Assembly (NCBI GenBank): GCA_001999425.1
Contig: MLHP01000026.1
Span: 1-64,000, forward strand
Direction: 5' to 3'
DNA: 64,000 nucleotides
Source of the DNA: Rodentibacter genomosp. 2
GTDB lineage: Bacteria > Pseudomonadota > Gammaproteobacteria > Enterobacterales > Pasteurellaceae
The position numbers were made by a program, and so were the translations under genes. Numbering within the stretch: the first letter of the stretch is position 1; each line of letters opens with the position of its first letter. Below the pieces are notes generated by a model, which saw only the letters and a program-made list of their open reading frames with translations, searched no databases and was not told the origin of the DNA. Of the stretch, positions 9,260 to 19,333 are shown piece after piece.

Positions 9260-9325
9260 TTTTTTTGTGTATAAGTGGTAAAATCTAGCGTCGTATTGGA
9301 TAAAGAATCAACAAAGGAAAATGAA

Positions 9326-9643
9326 ATGAATTTTAAAGCGATTTTAGATACGTTTCCAATAATTGATCATTTAACAGGGCTAAATATAAAACAAGATGGC
9401 AAAGTTATCCATAATATTCCTGCTATCGAAGGAAAACTAGGATCATTGCGCCTTTATAATGCTCTCGCAGAAAAATTTAATGGAAAATTAGACCGCACTT
9501 CGGCGCAACAGGGCATAGATTGGTTTGCGGAATATGTGGAAGATGCGAAGAAAAATCCTGGTAAACACCCAAATATTGATTTGCTTTTTAAGGTACTTAA
9601 TGAAGGTTTGGTTTTAGAACTTGAAGTGCTAAAAAATAGCTGA
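9326..9643 (+). CDS. DUF2322 family protein
   Basis: This 105-residue soluble protein begins MNFKAILDTFPIIDHLTGLN. It resembles the small DUF2322 family found in beta- and gamma-proteobacteria, whose function is unknown. The start is chosen at the ATG behind AAAGGAAAATGAA; extending to 9275 would add residues that overlap a probable promoter. It lies between murB and rpoH. There are no signal peptide, membrane segment or cysteine motifs. Confidence 0.75.
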   Translation: MNFKAILDTFPIIDHLTGLNIKQDGKVIHNIPAIEGKLGSLRLYNALAEKFNGKLDRTSAQQGIDWFAEYVEDAKKNPGKHPNIDLLFKVLNEGLVLELEVLKNS

Positions 9644-9760
9644 ATATGTTGAACTTTTAATAGGTAAAACCTGTCTTAAAAAGCAAATTAGTTCAATAAA
9701 CCTTTTTATTGTGCTATAAGGAAAATCACTAATTGGCAAAGTCCAAACAGAAGGAAAAAG

Positions 9761-10606
9761 ATGGATAAAGAGACACAAATGATGTTAGTTCCTCAAGGTA
9801 GCATTGAAGGCTATATTCGTGCGGCAAATGAATATCCAATGTTGACCGCAGAGGAAGAAAAAGAATTAGCGGAAAGTTTATATTATAACGGTGATATTGA
9901 CGCAGCTAAGAAATTAGTGTTGTCACATCTTCGTTTTGTTATTCACGTGGCGCGTGGCTATTCCGGTTATGGCTTACCGCAGGCAGATCTTATTCAAGAA
10001 GGTAATATCGGTTTAATGAAAGCAGTAAAACGTTTTAATCCGGAAGTTGGGGTGCGTTTAGTTTCCTTTGCCGTTCATTGGATTAAGGCTGAAATCCATG
10101 AGTATGTATTACGCAACTGGCGTATTGTGAAAGTGGCGACCACCAAAGCACAGCGCAAATTATTTTTCAATCTACGTAAAACGAAACAGCGTTTAGGCTG
10201 GTTCAATGAAAATGAATTAGACATCGTGGCAAATGAATTAGGCGTGTCAAAAGAGGATGTGATCGAAATGGAATCACGTATGACCGGTGCCGATGTTGCT
10301 TTTGATTTACCAACTGATGACAGTGAAAGCGAAACTTATTCACCATCGCTTTATTTGGAAGATAAAAGTTCTAACTTCGCTGCGGAGTTGGAGAACGAAA
10401 ATTTTGAAAGCCAAGCGACTGAGCAGTTAAGTAATGCATTGCAAAGCCTTGATGAACGTAGTCAGGATATTATTAAATCCCGTTGGTTAGATGATAATAA
10501 AGCGACATTGCATGATTTAGCGGCAAAATATAATGTGTCTGCAGAACGTATCCGACAACTAGAGGCTAATGCTCTTAAAAAATTGAAAAGTGCGGTGAGT
10601 TTTTAG
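9761..10606 (+). CDS. rpoH: RNA polymerase sigma-32 factor RpoH
   Basis: This heat-shock sigma factor directs transcription of chaperone and protease genes. The 281-residue protein contains region 2 ([17 protein letters not shown] and [19 protein letters not shown]), the diagnostic RpoH box [15 protein letters not shown] at about residues 128-142, and region 4.2 ([17 protein letters not shown]). AGAAGGAAAA precedes the ATG. The 117 bases upstream are AT-rich and probably hold its promoter. I could not confirm an RNA thermometer by eye. Confidence 0.97.
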   Translation: MDKETQMMLVPQGSIEGYIRAANEYPMLTAEEEKELAESLYYNGDIDAAKKLVLSHLRFVIHVARGYSGYGLPQADLIQEGNIGLMKAVKRFNPEVGVRLVSFAVHWIKAEIHEYVLRNWRIVKVATTKAQRKLFFNLRKTKQRLGWFNENELDIVANELGVSKEDVIEMESRMTGADVAFDLPTDDSESETYSPSLYLEDKSSNFAAELENENFESQATEQLSNALQSLDERSQDIIKSRWLDDNKATLHDLAAKYNVSAERIRQLEANALKKLKSAVSF

Positions 10607-10622
10607 CTACTTTTGAAAAAAT

Positions 10623-10648
10623 AAAACCTGCCAAACGGCAGGTTTTTT
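10623..10648. terminator. bidirectional terminator between rpoH and plsY
   Basis: AAAACCTGCC-aaac-GGCAGGTTTTTT forms a GC-rich stem with A and T runs on both sides, between two convergent genes. It reaches the plsY stop codon. Confidence 0.9.
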
Positions 10649-11252
10649 AATTTTTGTTTTTCTTTAATTTTGACCATATTTTGTCTTCTTGTCCACGCCA
10701 TAAGCGTTGAATGTTATCGTGATGGCGGTAAATCAATAAACAGCTTACCAACGCCACTGGGAAAGTGAATTCGGGTTTAAACCACCAGACATAAAAAGGA
10801 GCCAGTAATGCAGTAACGACCGCGCTTAAGGAAGAATAACCACTGACTAAGAAAACGATAAACCAAGTACCAAAAATTGATCCCGCCACCGCCCATGCAA
10901 TTGGTGCAATTGCGCCAAATGCCGTAGCAACCCCTTTTCCGCCTTTGAATCGAAAAAAAATAGGAAAAATATGTCCCAAACAGGCCCCCAGAGCGACCAT
11001 ACCCAATTCAAATTGAGTTAATCCTAGGTAATAACCTGCCCAAACCGGTAACATACCTTTTAAAATATCAAAAATGAGTACAGATAGTGCGGTCCAGCGC
11101 CCACCAATGCGAAATACATTCGTTGCCCCTGGATTGTGAGAACCGTATTGACGAGGATCGGGTAAGCCGGCTACTTTACAAATTAAGATTGCACTGGAAA
11201 TTGATCCTAAGAGATAGGCAAAAATCATGTAAATAATAGCGAATAGGCTCAT
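10647..11252 (-). CDS. plsY: acyl-phosphate glycerol-3-phosphate acyltransferase PlsY
   Basis: PlsY transfers an acyl group from acyl-phosphate to glycerol-3-phosphate in the inner membrane, using the acyl-phosphate made by PlsX. The 201-residue protein has about five membrane segments and the family motifs [12 protein letters not shown] (about residues 37-48) and FKGGKGVAT (about 101-109). PlsX and PlsB are also encoded in this window, so both first-acylation routes are present. It diverges from folB. Confidence 0.95.
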   Translation of the reverse strand: MSLFAIIYMIFAYLLGSISSAILICKVAGLPDPRQYGSHNPGATNVFRIGGRWTALSVLIFDILKGMLPVWAGYYLGLTQFELGMVALGACLGHIFPIFFRFKGGKGVATAFGAIAPIAWAVAGSIFGTWFIVFLVSGYSSLSAVVTALLAPFYVWWFKPEFTFPVALVSCLLIYRHHDNIQRLWRGQEDKIWSKLKKNKN

Positions 11253-11337
11253 TTAATCCCCCGGAATGATAAAATTTCCTCGCTATTTTACCTAAACTTG
11301 CTAGCATACGCCTACTATAATTTTAGAGGAATCTGAT

Positions 11338-11706
11338 ATGGATCGTATTTTTATTGAAGAATTAACGGTATTTGCCCAAATTGGTGTCTATGATTGGGAA
11401 CAGCAAATTCAACAAAAATTAGTGTTTGATATTGAAATGGCATGGAATTGTAAAAAGGCGGCAGAAACCGATGATGTGCAATATTGTCTTAATTATGCGG
11501 AGGTTAGCCGATTTGTTTTGGATTATGTGCAGGCAAAGCCCTTTTTACTTATTGAGCGTGTTGCCTATGAGGTTGCCGAACAATTACAAAAAAGTTTTTC
11601 TATCCCGTGGCTGCGTTTGAAATTAAGTAAACCGAAAGCTGTGGCACAGGCGAGTAGTGTAGGAGTTATTGTAGAACGAGGTACTTTGCCTTCAGAGATA
11701 AAATAA
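11338..11706 (+). CDS. folB: dihydroneopterin aldolase
   Basis: FolB converts 7,8-dihydroneopterin to hydroxymethyl-dihydropterin in folate synthesis. The 122-residue protein has the family features: an N-terminal MDRIFIEELTVFAQIGVYDWE with the catalytic-site Glu, LNYAEVSRFV, and a C-terminal VKLSKP-type strand (LKLSKPKAV). AGAGGAA precedes the ATG. It diverges from plsY, the arrangement I remember from H. influenzae. Confidence 0.95.
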   Translation: MDRIFIEELTVFAQIGVYDWEQQIQQKLVFDIEMAWNCKKAAETDDVQYCLNYAEVSRFVLDYVQAKPFLLIERVAYEVAEQLQKSFSIPWLRLKLSKPKAVAQASSVGVIVERGTLPSEIK

Positions 11707-11755
11707 ATGAAAAAATGTGAGATTTTTTACCGCACTTTTTACTGAACTTCGCAAT

Positions 11756-11784
11756 AAAAAACCCGACAGAAGTCGGGTTTTTTG
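11756..11784. terminator. bidirectional terminator between folB and rplI
   Basis: AAAAAACCCGACagaaGTCGGGTTTTTT is a near-ideal two-way intrinsic terminator between convergent genes. Confidence 0.93.
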
Positions 11785-11796
11785 TTTACGGATAAA

Positions 11797-12246
11797 TTAT
11801 TCCGCAACAATAACGATGTTTAATGATGCAAACACTTCACCGTGAAGTTGGAAACGAACATTGTGCTCACCAAGGGTACGAATTGGACCGTTTGGTAAAC
11901 GAACTTCGCTTTTCGCCAATTCAACACCGGCAGAAGTAACTGCTTCAGCTACATCACGAGTAGTGATGGAACCGAATAAACGACCTTCATCACCGGCTTT
12001 AGAAACGATAGTTACTTTTTCTAACGCTTCTAAACGCTCTGCGCGCTCAATTGCCGCAGCTAATGATTTAGCCGCTTTCTCTTCTAACTCGGCACGACGT
12101 GCTTCAAAGTGTTCGATGTTTGCTTTAGTCGCCATAACCGCTTTACCCTGTGGGATTAAGTAGTTACGCGCAAAACCTGATTTAACATCTACTTGATCAC
12201 CTACGTTACCTAGGTGAGCAATTTTATCTAAAAGAATAACTTGCAT
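11797..12246 (-). CDS. rplI: 50S ribosomal protein L9
   Basis: L9 is a two-domain ribosomal protein that limits frameshifting. The 149-residue protein starts [20 protein letters not shown] and includes [13 protein letters not shown], then the long connecting helix and the C-terminal domain ([16 protein letters not shown]). It is the last gene of the rpsF-priB-rpsR-rplI operon; AAGGAGAAGG precedes the ATG. Confidence 0.98.
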   Translation of the reverse strand: MQVILLDKIAHLGNVGDQVDVKSGFARNYLIPQGKAVMATKANIEHFEARRAELEEKAAKSLAAAIERAERLEALEKVTIVSKAGDEGRLFGSITTRDVAEAVTSAGVELAKSEVRLPNGPIRTLGEHNVRFQLHGEVFASLNIVIVAE

Positions 12247-12261
12247 TTGACCTTCTCCTTC

Positions 12262-12816
<555 letters not shown>

Positions 12817-12830
<14 letters not shown>

Positions 12831-13194
12831 CCTCAAAATCGTTGTTTTCAACTTCAGCTAAAGCTTTACGATCATCTTTTGCTTTAACCATTGGGGACGC
12901 TTCTGTTACGGCGTGCTTAGTATGAATAACAAGACTGCGTAATACAGCATCGTTATAACGGAAAGTCGTTTCTAGCTCGTCGATGACTTGTTGAGGCGCT
13001 TCTACATTCATAAGCACATAATGTGCTTTGTGTAATTTGTTGATTGGGTATGCTAATTGACGGCGACCCCAATCTTCTAGGCGATGAACCTGACCACCGG
13101 CTTCTTTAACAGAACCTGTGTAACGTTCAATCATACCTGGTACTTGCTCGCTTTGGTCCGGATGAACCATAAACACGATTTCGTAGTGACGCAT
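12817..13194 (-). CDS. rpsF: 30S ribosomal protein S6
   Basis: S6 is a small-subunit protein, here 125 residues, beginning [20 protein letters not shown] and ending in the acidic tail NNDFEDAEE, typical of gamma-proteobacteria. It is the first gene of the operon behind a strong promoter and a leader of about 90 bases. An AAGGAGCAGTAATG start region overlaps a conserved-looking CCGTAAGG segment, relevant to feedback by the S6-S18 complex. Confidence 0.98.
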
Positions 13195-13317
13195 TACTGC
13201 TCCTTACGGGTTAATCAGCCTTTGACGTAGATTAGTCACCAATCTGCAAAGGCAAGGAACGAAAAATTGAATGTGACTAAGGGTTGCGGATTATATCGAA
13301 ATTTTTGTTTTTTGCAA
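13195..13317 (-). promoter_or_regulatory. rpsF promoter and putative S6:S18-binding leader
   Basis: On the minus strand TTGCAA (13312-13317) and TATAAT (13290-13295) are 16 bases apart, predicting a start near 13283. The leader has a hairpin CCTTTG...CAAAGG (13219-13252) with an inner AGATT/AATCT stem, followed by CCGTAAGGAG at the ribosome-binding site. A CCG-containing structure at this place is the known signature by which S6:S18 represses its own mRNA in many bacteria; its action here is inference. Confidence 0.6.
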
Positions 13318-13343
13318 CTGATTTGCAGTTTTTTTAGGCAATA

Positions 13344-13372
13344 AAAAAACCGATAATTTATATCGGCTTTCT
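13344..13372 (-). terminator. terminator after infA
   Basis: Read on the minus strand, CCGATA-taaat-TATCGG is followed by TTTTTTT, a standard intrinsic terminator starting about 14 bases after the infA stop. Confidence 0.85.
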
Positions 13373-13385
13373 CTTTTGTCTAAAA

Positions 13386-13706
<321 letters not shown>

Positions 13707-13821
13707 TCAAATTGTGTTGAAAAAATAATCTTTTTGCATAGGGTTGGATTCAATAGTTCAATGATTTACAAACCCAAATCACGCTCTATAATAATCGCAA
13801 TTTGATAAAAGATAGAAGACT

Positions 13822-14685
13822 ATGAGTTCCAAAAAACACTTAGGGCATACCGCCCGTAAACGTTTCGGGCAAAACTTTTTGCACGATAATAATGTCATTC
13901 AGAATATTGTTGCGGCGATTTATCCGCAAAAGGATCAATTTTTATTGGAGATCGGTCCCGGACTTGGCGCATTAACCGAGCCGGTCGCCGAGCAAATCGA
14001 TCATTTAACCGTAGTAGAGTTGGATCGCGATCTGGCGGAACGTCTGCGCCACCACCCGTTTCTACACCATAAAATTACTGTGATCGAAAATGATGCGATG
14101 CAATTTGATTTTGGCGAACTTTATCGTCAAGAAAATTTAGCCGAGGCAGGGCGGAAATTACGTATCTTTGGAAACTTACCCTACAACATTTCTACGCCTT
14201 TGATGTTCCACCTTTTTAAATATCATCACATTATTCAAGACATGCACTTTATGTTGCAAAAAGAGGTGGTAAAACGTTTATGTGCTGCACCGAATAGCAA
14301 GGCTTACGGGCGTTTAACCATTATGGCACAGTATTTTTGTCAAGTGATGCCGGTATTAGAAGTGCCGCCAACCGCCTTTAAACCCGCCCCGAAAGTGGAT
14401 TCCGCTGTCGTGCGTTTAATTCCTCATAAGGTGTTGCCACATCCGGTGAACGATTTATATTGGCTAAATCGTGTGTGTTCTCAAGCATTCAATCAACGCC
14501 GCAAAACCTTGCGCAATGCGTTATCCACCTTATTTTTGCCAGAAAATTTGACCGCACTTGGGATTGATTTAAATGCTCGTGCGGAAAATCTTTCTATTGC
14601 TGATTATGCTCGATTAGCGAATTGGTTGGCGGATAATCCACTGGAAGAAACAAATAAGCCAGAAATTATTGATAGGGATGATTAA
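13822..14685 (+). CDS. rsmA: 16S rRNA (adenine1518-N6/adenine1519-N6)-dimethyltransferase
   Basis: RsmA (KsgA) dimethylates two adenosines in the terminal hairpin of 16S rRNA late in 30S assembly. The 287-residue protein has RKRFGQNFL, the SAM motif [11 protein letters not shown] (about residues 50-60), the catalytic NLPYNIST (about 120) and a C-terminal helical domain with [12 protein letters not shown]. It is followed 17 bases later by apaH, the classical rsmA-apaH order. Confidence 0.97.
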   Translation: MSSKKHLGHTARKRFGQNFLHDNNVIQNIVAAIYPQKDQFLLEIGPGLGALTEPVAEQIDHLTVVELDRDLAERLRHHPFLHHKITVIENDAMQFDFGELYRQENLAEAGRKLRIFGNLPYNISTPLMFHLFKYHHIIQDMHFMLQKEVVKRLCAAPNSKAYGRLTIMAQYFCQVMPVLEVPPTAFKPAPKVDSAVVRLIPHKVLPHPVNDLYWLNRVCSQAFNQRRKTLRNALSTLFLPENLTALGIDLNARAENLSIADYARLANWLADNPLEETNKPEIIDRDD

Positions 14686-14702
14686 TTAAAGAGCGGTTAA
14701 AA

Positions 14703-15530
14703 ATGGCGACATATTTTGTAGGCGATCTGCACGGCTGTTATGATGAATTGCAACTTTTGCTGGAAAAAGTGGCGTTTGAACCTACGCAGGATAAATTATA
14801 TCTTGTAGGAGATTTAGTCGCGCGGGGAGATAAATCACTGGAATGTTTGCGTTTTGTGAAATCCTTGGGTAATGCCGCACAAACAGTGTTGGGTAATCAT
14901 GATTTACATCTAATTTCCACCGCACTTGGCATTAAAAAAGTGAAATCAAAGGATCGGCTAACGGCGCTCTTTCAAGCATCGGATTTTGATGAATTAATTG
15001 ACTGGCTACGCCACCAACCTTTACTTATACACAATGAAAAACAACATTTTGTTATGTGCCATGCTGGTATCTCACCTGATTGGGATCTGGTTACGGCGAA
15101 AACCTGTGCGAAGGAAGTGGAAAGTGTATTAAGACAAGGCAATATTTGTTATTTACTGGAAAATATGTATGCGGAACAACCGGATCGTTGGTCGCCCGAT
15201 TTACAAGGTATTGAACGTTTACGTTACATCATTAATGTGTTTACCCGTATGCGTTTTTGCTATTGGGATCATCGACTTGATTTTGCCTGTAAATCGCCAC
15301 TGAAAGAGGCACCGCCGGAGCTAACGCCTTGGTTTAACTTGAATAATCCTATTTATCAAGACATTCCGATTATTTTCGGGCATTGGGCAAGTTTAGTGGA
15401 CGAACCAACACCAAACGGTATTTATGCGTTGGATACAGGCTGTGTGTGGAACAATAGAATGACGATGTTACGCTGGGAAGACAAACAATGCTTTACACAA
15501 AGTGCGGTTAAAAACTACCATATTTTTTAA
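14703..15530 (+). CDS. apaH: bis(5'-nucleosyl)-tetraphosphatase, symmetrical
   Basis: ApaH splits diadenosine tetraphosphate into two ADP and removes Np4 caps from RNA. The 275-residue metallophosphatase shows the motifs [20 protein letters not shown] and GNHDLHL in order within the first 70 residues, and later FGHWASL. The ribosome-binding site is poor (gagcggttaaaaatg), which suggests it relies on translation of rsmA just upstream. Confidence 0.96.
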   Translation: MATYFVGDLHGCYDELQLLLEKVAFEPTQDKLYLVGDLVARGDKSLECLRFVKSLGNAAQTVLGNHDLHLISTALGIKKVKSKDRLTALFQASDFDELIDWLRHQPLLIHNEKQHFVMCHAGISPDWDLVTAKTCAKEVESVLRQGNICYLLENMYAEQPDRWSPDLQGIERLRYIINVFTRMRFCYWDHRLDFACKSPLKEAPPELTPWFNLNNPIYQDIPIIFGHWASLVDEPTPNGIYALDTGCVWNNRMTMLRWEDKQCFTQSAVKNYHIF

Positions 15531-15540
15531 GGAGCAATAA

Positions 15541-16164
15541 ATGCTTTCTCTCACCGCTGAATCGTGCGAGCTTTTTGATATTCCTTTTTATCAATTTGCA
15601 CAAATGAAAAAATTCTGTCCGCAAGACATCCCCTCAATTAAAGCTAATTACAAACGCCATTGGGATAATTGGAAAGCCATTATTCAAGAAGTGGCGAAAC
15701 AACTTGGCACGCCTTTTGCGAAACCGCATATCGAAAGTTGGACAAATGGTTGGCAGGTCAGAGCGCATTTTTTTGCCTATTTTAAATATGAATTCAATCA
15801 AAATTCGGCAGCGATTTTTTCGGTTTTGTTAAATCGTCGCCGTTTATCGGTGAGTTTAGACTGGCATTGCTACCGTGCGGATCGTTCGCAAATTAACTTG
15901 CAACAATATAATCAATGGCTGGATGAGTTTGATTTTAACGCTTTTTCCCATTGGGATATATGGCATGGCGATGAAAGTGAGTACAACGGTTTTCGTCAGG
16001 TTAATCAACTGGAAACAAAAGATTTATTGCTCCATTCCGATCAAGATTTTTGGTGTATTGGTCACAATATTGAAAAAAACGCATTGCAAAATACAGATAC
16101 TGTGAGTTTTATTGAGAATACCATTCGGGGATTACAACCTCTTTATGAACGTTGCCATCAGTAA
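15541..16164 (+). CDS. HI_0552 family protein of unknown function
   Basis: This 207-residue soluble protein resembles H. influenzae HI0552, which I recall in the same place after apaH. It is rich in Trp and aromatic residues (YKRHWDNWKAII, SWTNGWQVRAHFFAYFKYEF, FSHWDIWHGDESEYNG). Databases have at times labelled the family as a glucose-6-phosphate dehydrogenase, but no Rossmann NADP motif is visible, so I do not adopt that. AAGGAGC precedes the ATG, 10 bases after apaH, suggesting one operon. Confidence 0.75.
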   Translation: MLSLTAESCELFDIPFYQFAQMKKFCPQDIPSIKANYKRHWDNWKAIIQEVAKQLGTPFAKPHIESWTNGWQVRAHFFAYFKYEFNQNSAAIFSVLLNRRRLSVSLDWHCYRADRSQINLQQYNQWLDEFDFNAFSHWDIWHGDESEYNGFRQVNQLETKDLLLHSDQDFWCIGHNIEKNALQNTDTVSFIENTIRGLQPLYERCHQ

Positions 16165-16262
16165 GTGCGGTCATTTTCGTGAAAGTTTTTCTTATCATTT
16201 ATTTAGTTATGTTATCATTACAAAAATTTAACATTTTTAACAATATTTTATAGGAGAGCAAT

Positions 16263-17597
16263 ATGAAAAACGTCGTGGTCGTTGGCGGTGGTGCCGGCGG
16301 TGTTGAACTGGCGACTTTTTTGGGGAATAAACTTGGTCGTAAGGGGAAAGCCAAAATAACGCTTGTGGATCGCAATGCTACCCACCTTTGGAAACCCTTA
16401 TTACACGAAATTGCAACCGGCGTTATGGATGACGGGGTTGATTCTTTAAGCTACCGTGCGCATGGTAAAAATCACCATTTCAGCTTTGAACAAGGCTCGA
16501 TTACCCGTATTAACCGTGAACAAAAATATGTGGAACTTGCACCTATTTATGGGCAAGAAGGAGATATGTTGGTGATTGCACGCCGAATTCCTTATGATTA
16601 TTTAGTTTTGGCGATTGGCAGCAAATCCAATGATTTTAATACTAAGGGTGTGGCAGAGAACTGTATTTTCTTGGATAGTTCCGAGCAAGCATTGCGTTTC
16701 CAGCGAAAAGTTTTGGAACTCTTTTTGAAATTCTCTGAAAACCGTGTATTGGATGATATTGGCGAGGAAGAATTTAAGCAAAAATTGGTTGATGAACATA
16801 AAGTCAATATTGCTATTGTCGGTGGTGGGGCGACAGGGGTGGAATTAACTGCGGAGCTTTATCATGCTACTGAAGATTTATCCTCTTACGGCTATGGCAA
16901 AATTGATAATTCTTGTTTGCAGGTAACCTTAGTTGAAGCCGGCCCTCGTTTACTACCGGCATTACCGGAAGATTTGTCTGCGGCCGTTTTAGACGAATTA
17001 AAGGATATGGGAGCGAATGTCAAACTCGGCACGATGATCACTGAAGCGCAACCTAATACTTTAATTACAAAAGACGGCGAGGAAATCAAAGCCGATTTAA
17101 TTGTTTGGGCAGCAGGGGTACGAACTTCAAAAGTAACCCACAATTTTGACGGTTTAGAGATTAACCGTACTAATCAATTAGTAGTAAAAGATACGCTACA
17201 AACCACAGTGGACGAGAGTATTTTTGCTATTGGAGACTGTGCGGCATTGACTCAGAGCAACGGCACGTTAGTTCCCCCACGTGCTCAAGCCGCCCACCAA
17301 ATGGCAAAGGCTTGTGCGAAAAATATTTTTGCCATCTTTGATAATAAACCGATGAAGGCGTTTAAATACAATGATAAAGGCACTTTAGTATCGCTTTCCA
17401 GTTTTACAGCGTTGGGGAGTTTAACGAATAAATTTGGTAAGAATCCATTAACCGTGCACGGTAAATTTGCCCAATTTGCTTATGTATCGCTTTATCGTAT
17501 GCACCAACACGCATTGCATGGCTGTACTAAAATTGGATTAATTATTTTGGTGGATAAAATTAATCGTTATTTAAAACCGAGATTGAAATTGCATTAA
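16263..17597 (+). CDS. ndh: NADH:quinone dehydrogenase, type II
   Basis: NDH-2 is a peripheral membrane flavoprotein that passes electrons from NADH to quinone without pumping ions. The 444-residue protein has the FAD motif VVGGGAGGVELA at residues 5-16, the NADH motif IVGGGATGVELTAEL near 183-197, and FAIGDCAAL near 320. The C-terminal amphipathic region (LHGCTKIGLIILVDKINRYLKPR) would anchor it to the inner face of the membrane. AGGAGAG precedes the ATG. Confidence 0.96.
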   Translation: MKNVVVVGGGAGGVELATFLGNKLGRKGKAKITLVDRNATHLWKPLLHEIATGVMDDGVDSLSYRAHGKNHHFSFEQGSITRINREQKYVELAPIYGQEGDMLVIARRIPYDYLVLAIGSKSNDFNTKGVAENCIFLDSSEQALRFQRKVLELFLKFSENRVLDDIGEEEFKQKLVDEHKVNIAIVGGGATGVELTAELYHATEDLSSYGYGKIDNSCLQVTLVEAGPRLLPALPEDLSAAVLDELKDMGANVKLGTMITEAQPNTLITKDGEEIKADLIVWAAGVRTSKVTHNFDGLEINRTNQLVVKDTLQTTVDESIFAIGDCAALTQSNGTLVPPRAQAAHQMAKACAKNIFAIFDNKPMKAFKYNDKGTLVSLSSFTALGSLTNKFGKNPLTVHGKFAQFAYVSLYRMHQHALHGCTKIGLIILVDKINRYLKPRLKLH

Positions 17598-17605
17598 CCC
17601 AAAAC

Positions 17606-17637
17606 AAAAGTGCGGTCAAAACTAACCGCACTTTTTT
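17606..17637. terminator. inverted uptake-signal pair as terminator, ndh/folD
   Basis: AAAAGTGCGGT-caaaacta-ACCGCACTTTTTT combines two opposed uptake signals into a stem with A and T runs, between the convergent ndh and folD. It would terminate transcription both ways. Confidence 0.88.
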
Positions 17638-17638
17638 G

Positions 17639-18496
17639 TTACACGAAATTGTTGTTATGCTCGTAAGCGTAGAGTGTATTATACATCAACATTGCGACTG
17701 TCATTGGGCCTACGCCCCCGGGAACCGGTGTAATGTAGCTTGCCTTTTGGGCTGCGGCGTCAAATCCAACATCTCCTACTAGTTTGCCTTCAATTCGATT
17801 AATACCGACATCAATGACAACAGCCCCTTCTTTTACCCATTCACCCGGCACAAGGTTAGGTTTACCGACTGCGACAACCAAAATATCGGCTTGACGAACA
17901 TGATTTTCCAGATCTTTTGTAAAACGGTGAGTAACTGTAACCGTTGCACCGGCAAGTAATAATTCTAAGGACATTGGGCGACCCACAATATTTGAGGCAC
18001 CAACGATAACCGCATGTTTACCGTGTAAATCAAGATCGGTTGTTTCCAATAATTTCATCACACCATAAGGGGTGCAAGCACGTAGAGTTGGAATACGCTG
18101 GCATAAACGCCCAACGTTATAAGGGTGAAAACCATCCACATCTTTTTTCGGGTCAATGCGTTCAATAATAGCTTCAGAACTGATTTGTTCTGGAAGAGGG
18201 AGTTGTACTAAAATGCCGTCAATGGTTTCATCTGCATTTAACCGGTCGATTAAAGCGAGTAATTCCTGTTCGGTTGTTGTTTCCGGCAAATCATAGGATT
18301 TAGAGTTAATCCCGACTTCCTCACAACTGCGACGTTTACTTTCCACATAAACTTGAGAGGCAGGATCAGAACCAACGAGAATCACGGCAAGCCCGGGGGC
18401 TCGTTTATCCTCGTTACGATAATGGGTAATTTTTTTTGAAATTTCGGATTTTATTTGCTTAGAAAGTCTGGTCCCCGAGATAATTTGTGCTGTCAT
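17639..18496 (-). CDS. folD: methylenetetrahydrofolate dehydrogenase / methenyltetrahydrofolate cyclohydrolase
   Basis: FolD interconverts methylene-, methenyl- and 10-formyl-tetrahydrofolate, supplying formyl groups for purine and formyl-Met synthesis. The 285-residue protein has [15 protein letters not shown] with the catalytic Lys, [24 protein letters not shown] for NADP and [16 protein letters not shown] near the C-terminus. AAGGAC precedes the ATG. A PurR-like operator overlaps its promoter, fitting its role in purine synthesis. Confidence 0.97.
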   Translation of the reverse strand: MTAQIISGTRLSKQIKSEISKKITHYRNEDKRAPGLAVILVGSDPASQVYVESKRRSCEEVGINSKSYDLPETTTEQELLALIDRLNADETIDGILVQLPLPEQISSEAIIERIDPKKDVDGFHPYNVGRLCQRIPTLRACTPYGVMKLLETTDLDLHGKHAVIVGASNIVGRPMSLELLLAGATVTVTHRFTKDLENHVRQADILVVAVGKPNLVPGEWVKEGAVVIDVGINRIEGKLVGDVGFDAAAQKASYITPVPGGVGPMTVAMLMYNTLYAYEHNNNFV

Positions 18497-18517
18497 TAAA
18501 AGTCCTTAATAATGGAA

Positions 18518-18561
18518 ACGTAAACGTTTGCTATTTTATCCAACAATGGGAAATTTACAAA
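18518..18561 (-). promoter_or_regulatory. folD promoter with PurR-like operator
   Basis: On the minus strand TTGTAA and TAAAAT, 16 bases apart, form a promoter. Immediately after the -10, TAGCAAACGTTTACGT (18518-18533) matches the PurR consensus ANGCAANCGTTTNCNT at every specified position but the first. Binding there would cover the transcription start. The operator match is seen in the sequence; PurR as the binder is inference. Confidence 0.75.
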
Positions 18562-18629
18562 ATCAAATATGCCGAATAGTGAAATTGAAATAATTTTGAG
18601 CAGTCAAATGCAAAAATAATAAAAATTGA

Positions 18630-18657
18630 TTGACTGAACAAGAAACCTCTCTATAAT
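18630..18657 (+). promoter_or_regulatory. promoter of tRNA-Pro/tRNA-Arg unit
   Basis: TTGACT (18630-18635) and a consensus TATAAT (18652-18657), 16 bases apart, lie 13 bases before tRNA-Pro. The start site would fall only a few bases upstream of the mature tRNA. Confidence 0.8.
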
Positions 18658-18670
18658 TGAGCGCAATCGT

Positions 18671-18747
18671 CGGCGAGTAGCGCAGCTTGGTAGCGCAACT
18701 GGTTTGGGACCAGTGGGTCGTAGGTTCAAATCCTATCTCGCCGACCA
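18671..18747 (+). tRNA. tRNA-Pro (anticodon UGG)
   Basis: The 77-base cloverleaf starts CGGCGAGTAGCGCAGCTTGG and has anticodon TGG in the loop between CTGGT and ACCAG. The T arm is GGTTCAAATCC, where most tRNAs have GTTCGAATC. The acceptor stem CGGCGAG/CTCGCCG is perfect, the discriminator is A and CCA is encoded. It is almost identical to E. coli proM as I recall it. It lies 52 bases before tRNA-Arg. Confidence 0.97.
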
Positions 18748-18799
18748 CTTCTTTTATATTTCCCTTGGAACTTCATAAAAAAAGATACAACCCTTAAAT

Positions 18800-18876
<77 letters not shown>

Positions 18877-19136
18877 TTTGCCTTTTAATTTATTAATTTG
18901 TCGTCATTAGTAATTGTTGTTGGGTTTATGCAATAAATTTTTGTATTTACATTAATACAAATTAAGTCTATTTGCAGAAATACATTGAACAAATAGAGAG
19001 CTTCTTTTCCAATTTATCCATTGAATAAAGTCTGAGGGTTATTTTAAAAGTTTAGAATTTTTTGTATGAAAATGTTGCTGTTTTGACAATTAAGCCTGAT
19101 AAAAGGAATCTACTGTAATAAATAGAATAAGATAAA
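18877..19136. other. intergenic spacer between tRNA genes
   Basis: This AT-rich spacer separates the plus-strand tRNA pair from the minus-strand tRNA-Ser. I see no gene, uptake signal or convincing terminator in it. Confidence 0.5.
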
Positions 19137-19226
19137 TGGCGGTGAGAGGGGGATTCGAACCCCCGATGCAGTTTCCCACATACACGCTTTCCAGGCGTGC
19201 TCCTTCAACCACTCGGACATCTCACC
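19137..19226 (-). tRNA. tRNA-Ser (anticodon GGA)
   Basis: This 90-base type II tRNA, read on the minus strand, starts GGTGAGATGTCCGAGTGG. Its anticodon loop CTGGAAA has GGA; it has a long variable arm (TATGTGGGAAACTGCA), a T arm GGGGTTCGAATCCCC and encoded GCCA. The seven-base acceptor stem GGTGAGA/TCTCACC is perfect. Confidence 0.97.
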
Positions 19227-19242
19227 GTGCTGAGGTGCGCAA

Positions 19243-19271
19243 ACTATAAAGATTTGCAGAAATTTAGTCAA
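19243..19271 (-). promoter_or_regulatory. tRNA-Ser promoter
   Basis: On the minus strand TTGACT (19266-19271) and TATAGT (19243-19248) are 17 bases apart, placing the start about 10 bases before the mature tRNA 5' end. Confidence 0.78.
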
Positions 19272-19333
19272 GTTTTTTGAGCTATAATATAAAAATCTTC
19301 TTAAATTTTAGTTAGAATAACGATATTTTATCC

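Noticed and set aside
15541..16164. Glucose-6-phosphate dehydrogenase label for the HI_0552-family gene
   Set aside because: No NADP-binding Rossmann motif or G6PD active-site signature is visible in the 207 residues.
18563..18748. A 61-codon minus-strand frame across tRNA-Pro
   Set aside because: It is read through a tRNA gene with a perfect cloverleaf.
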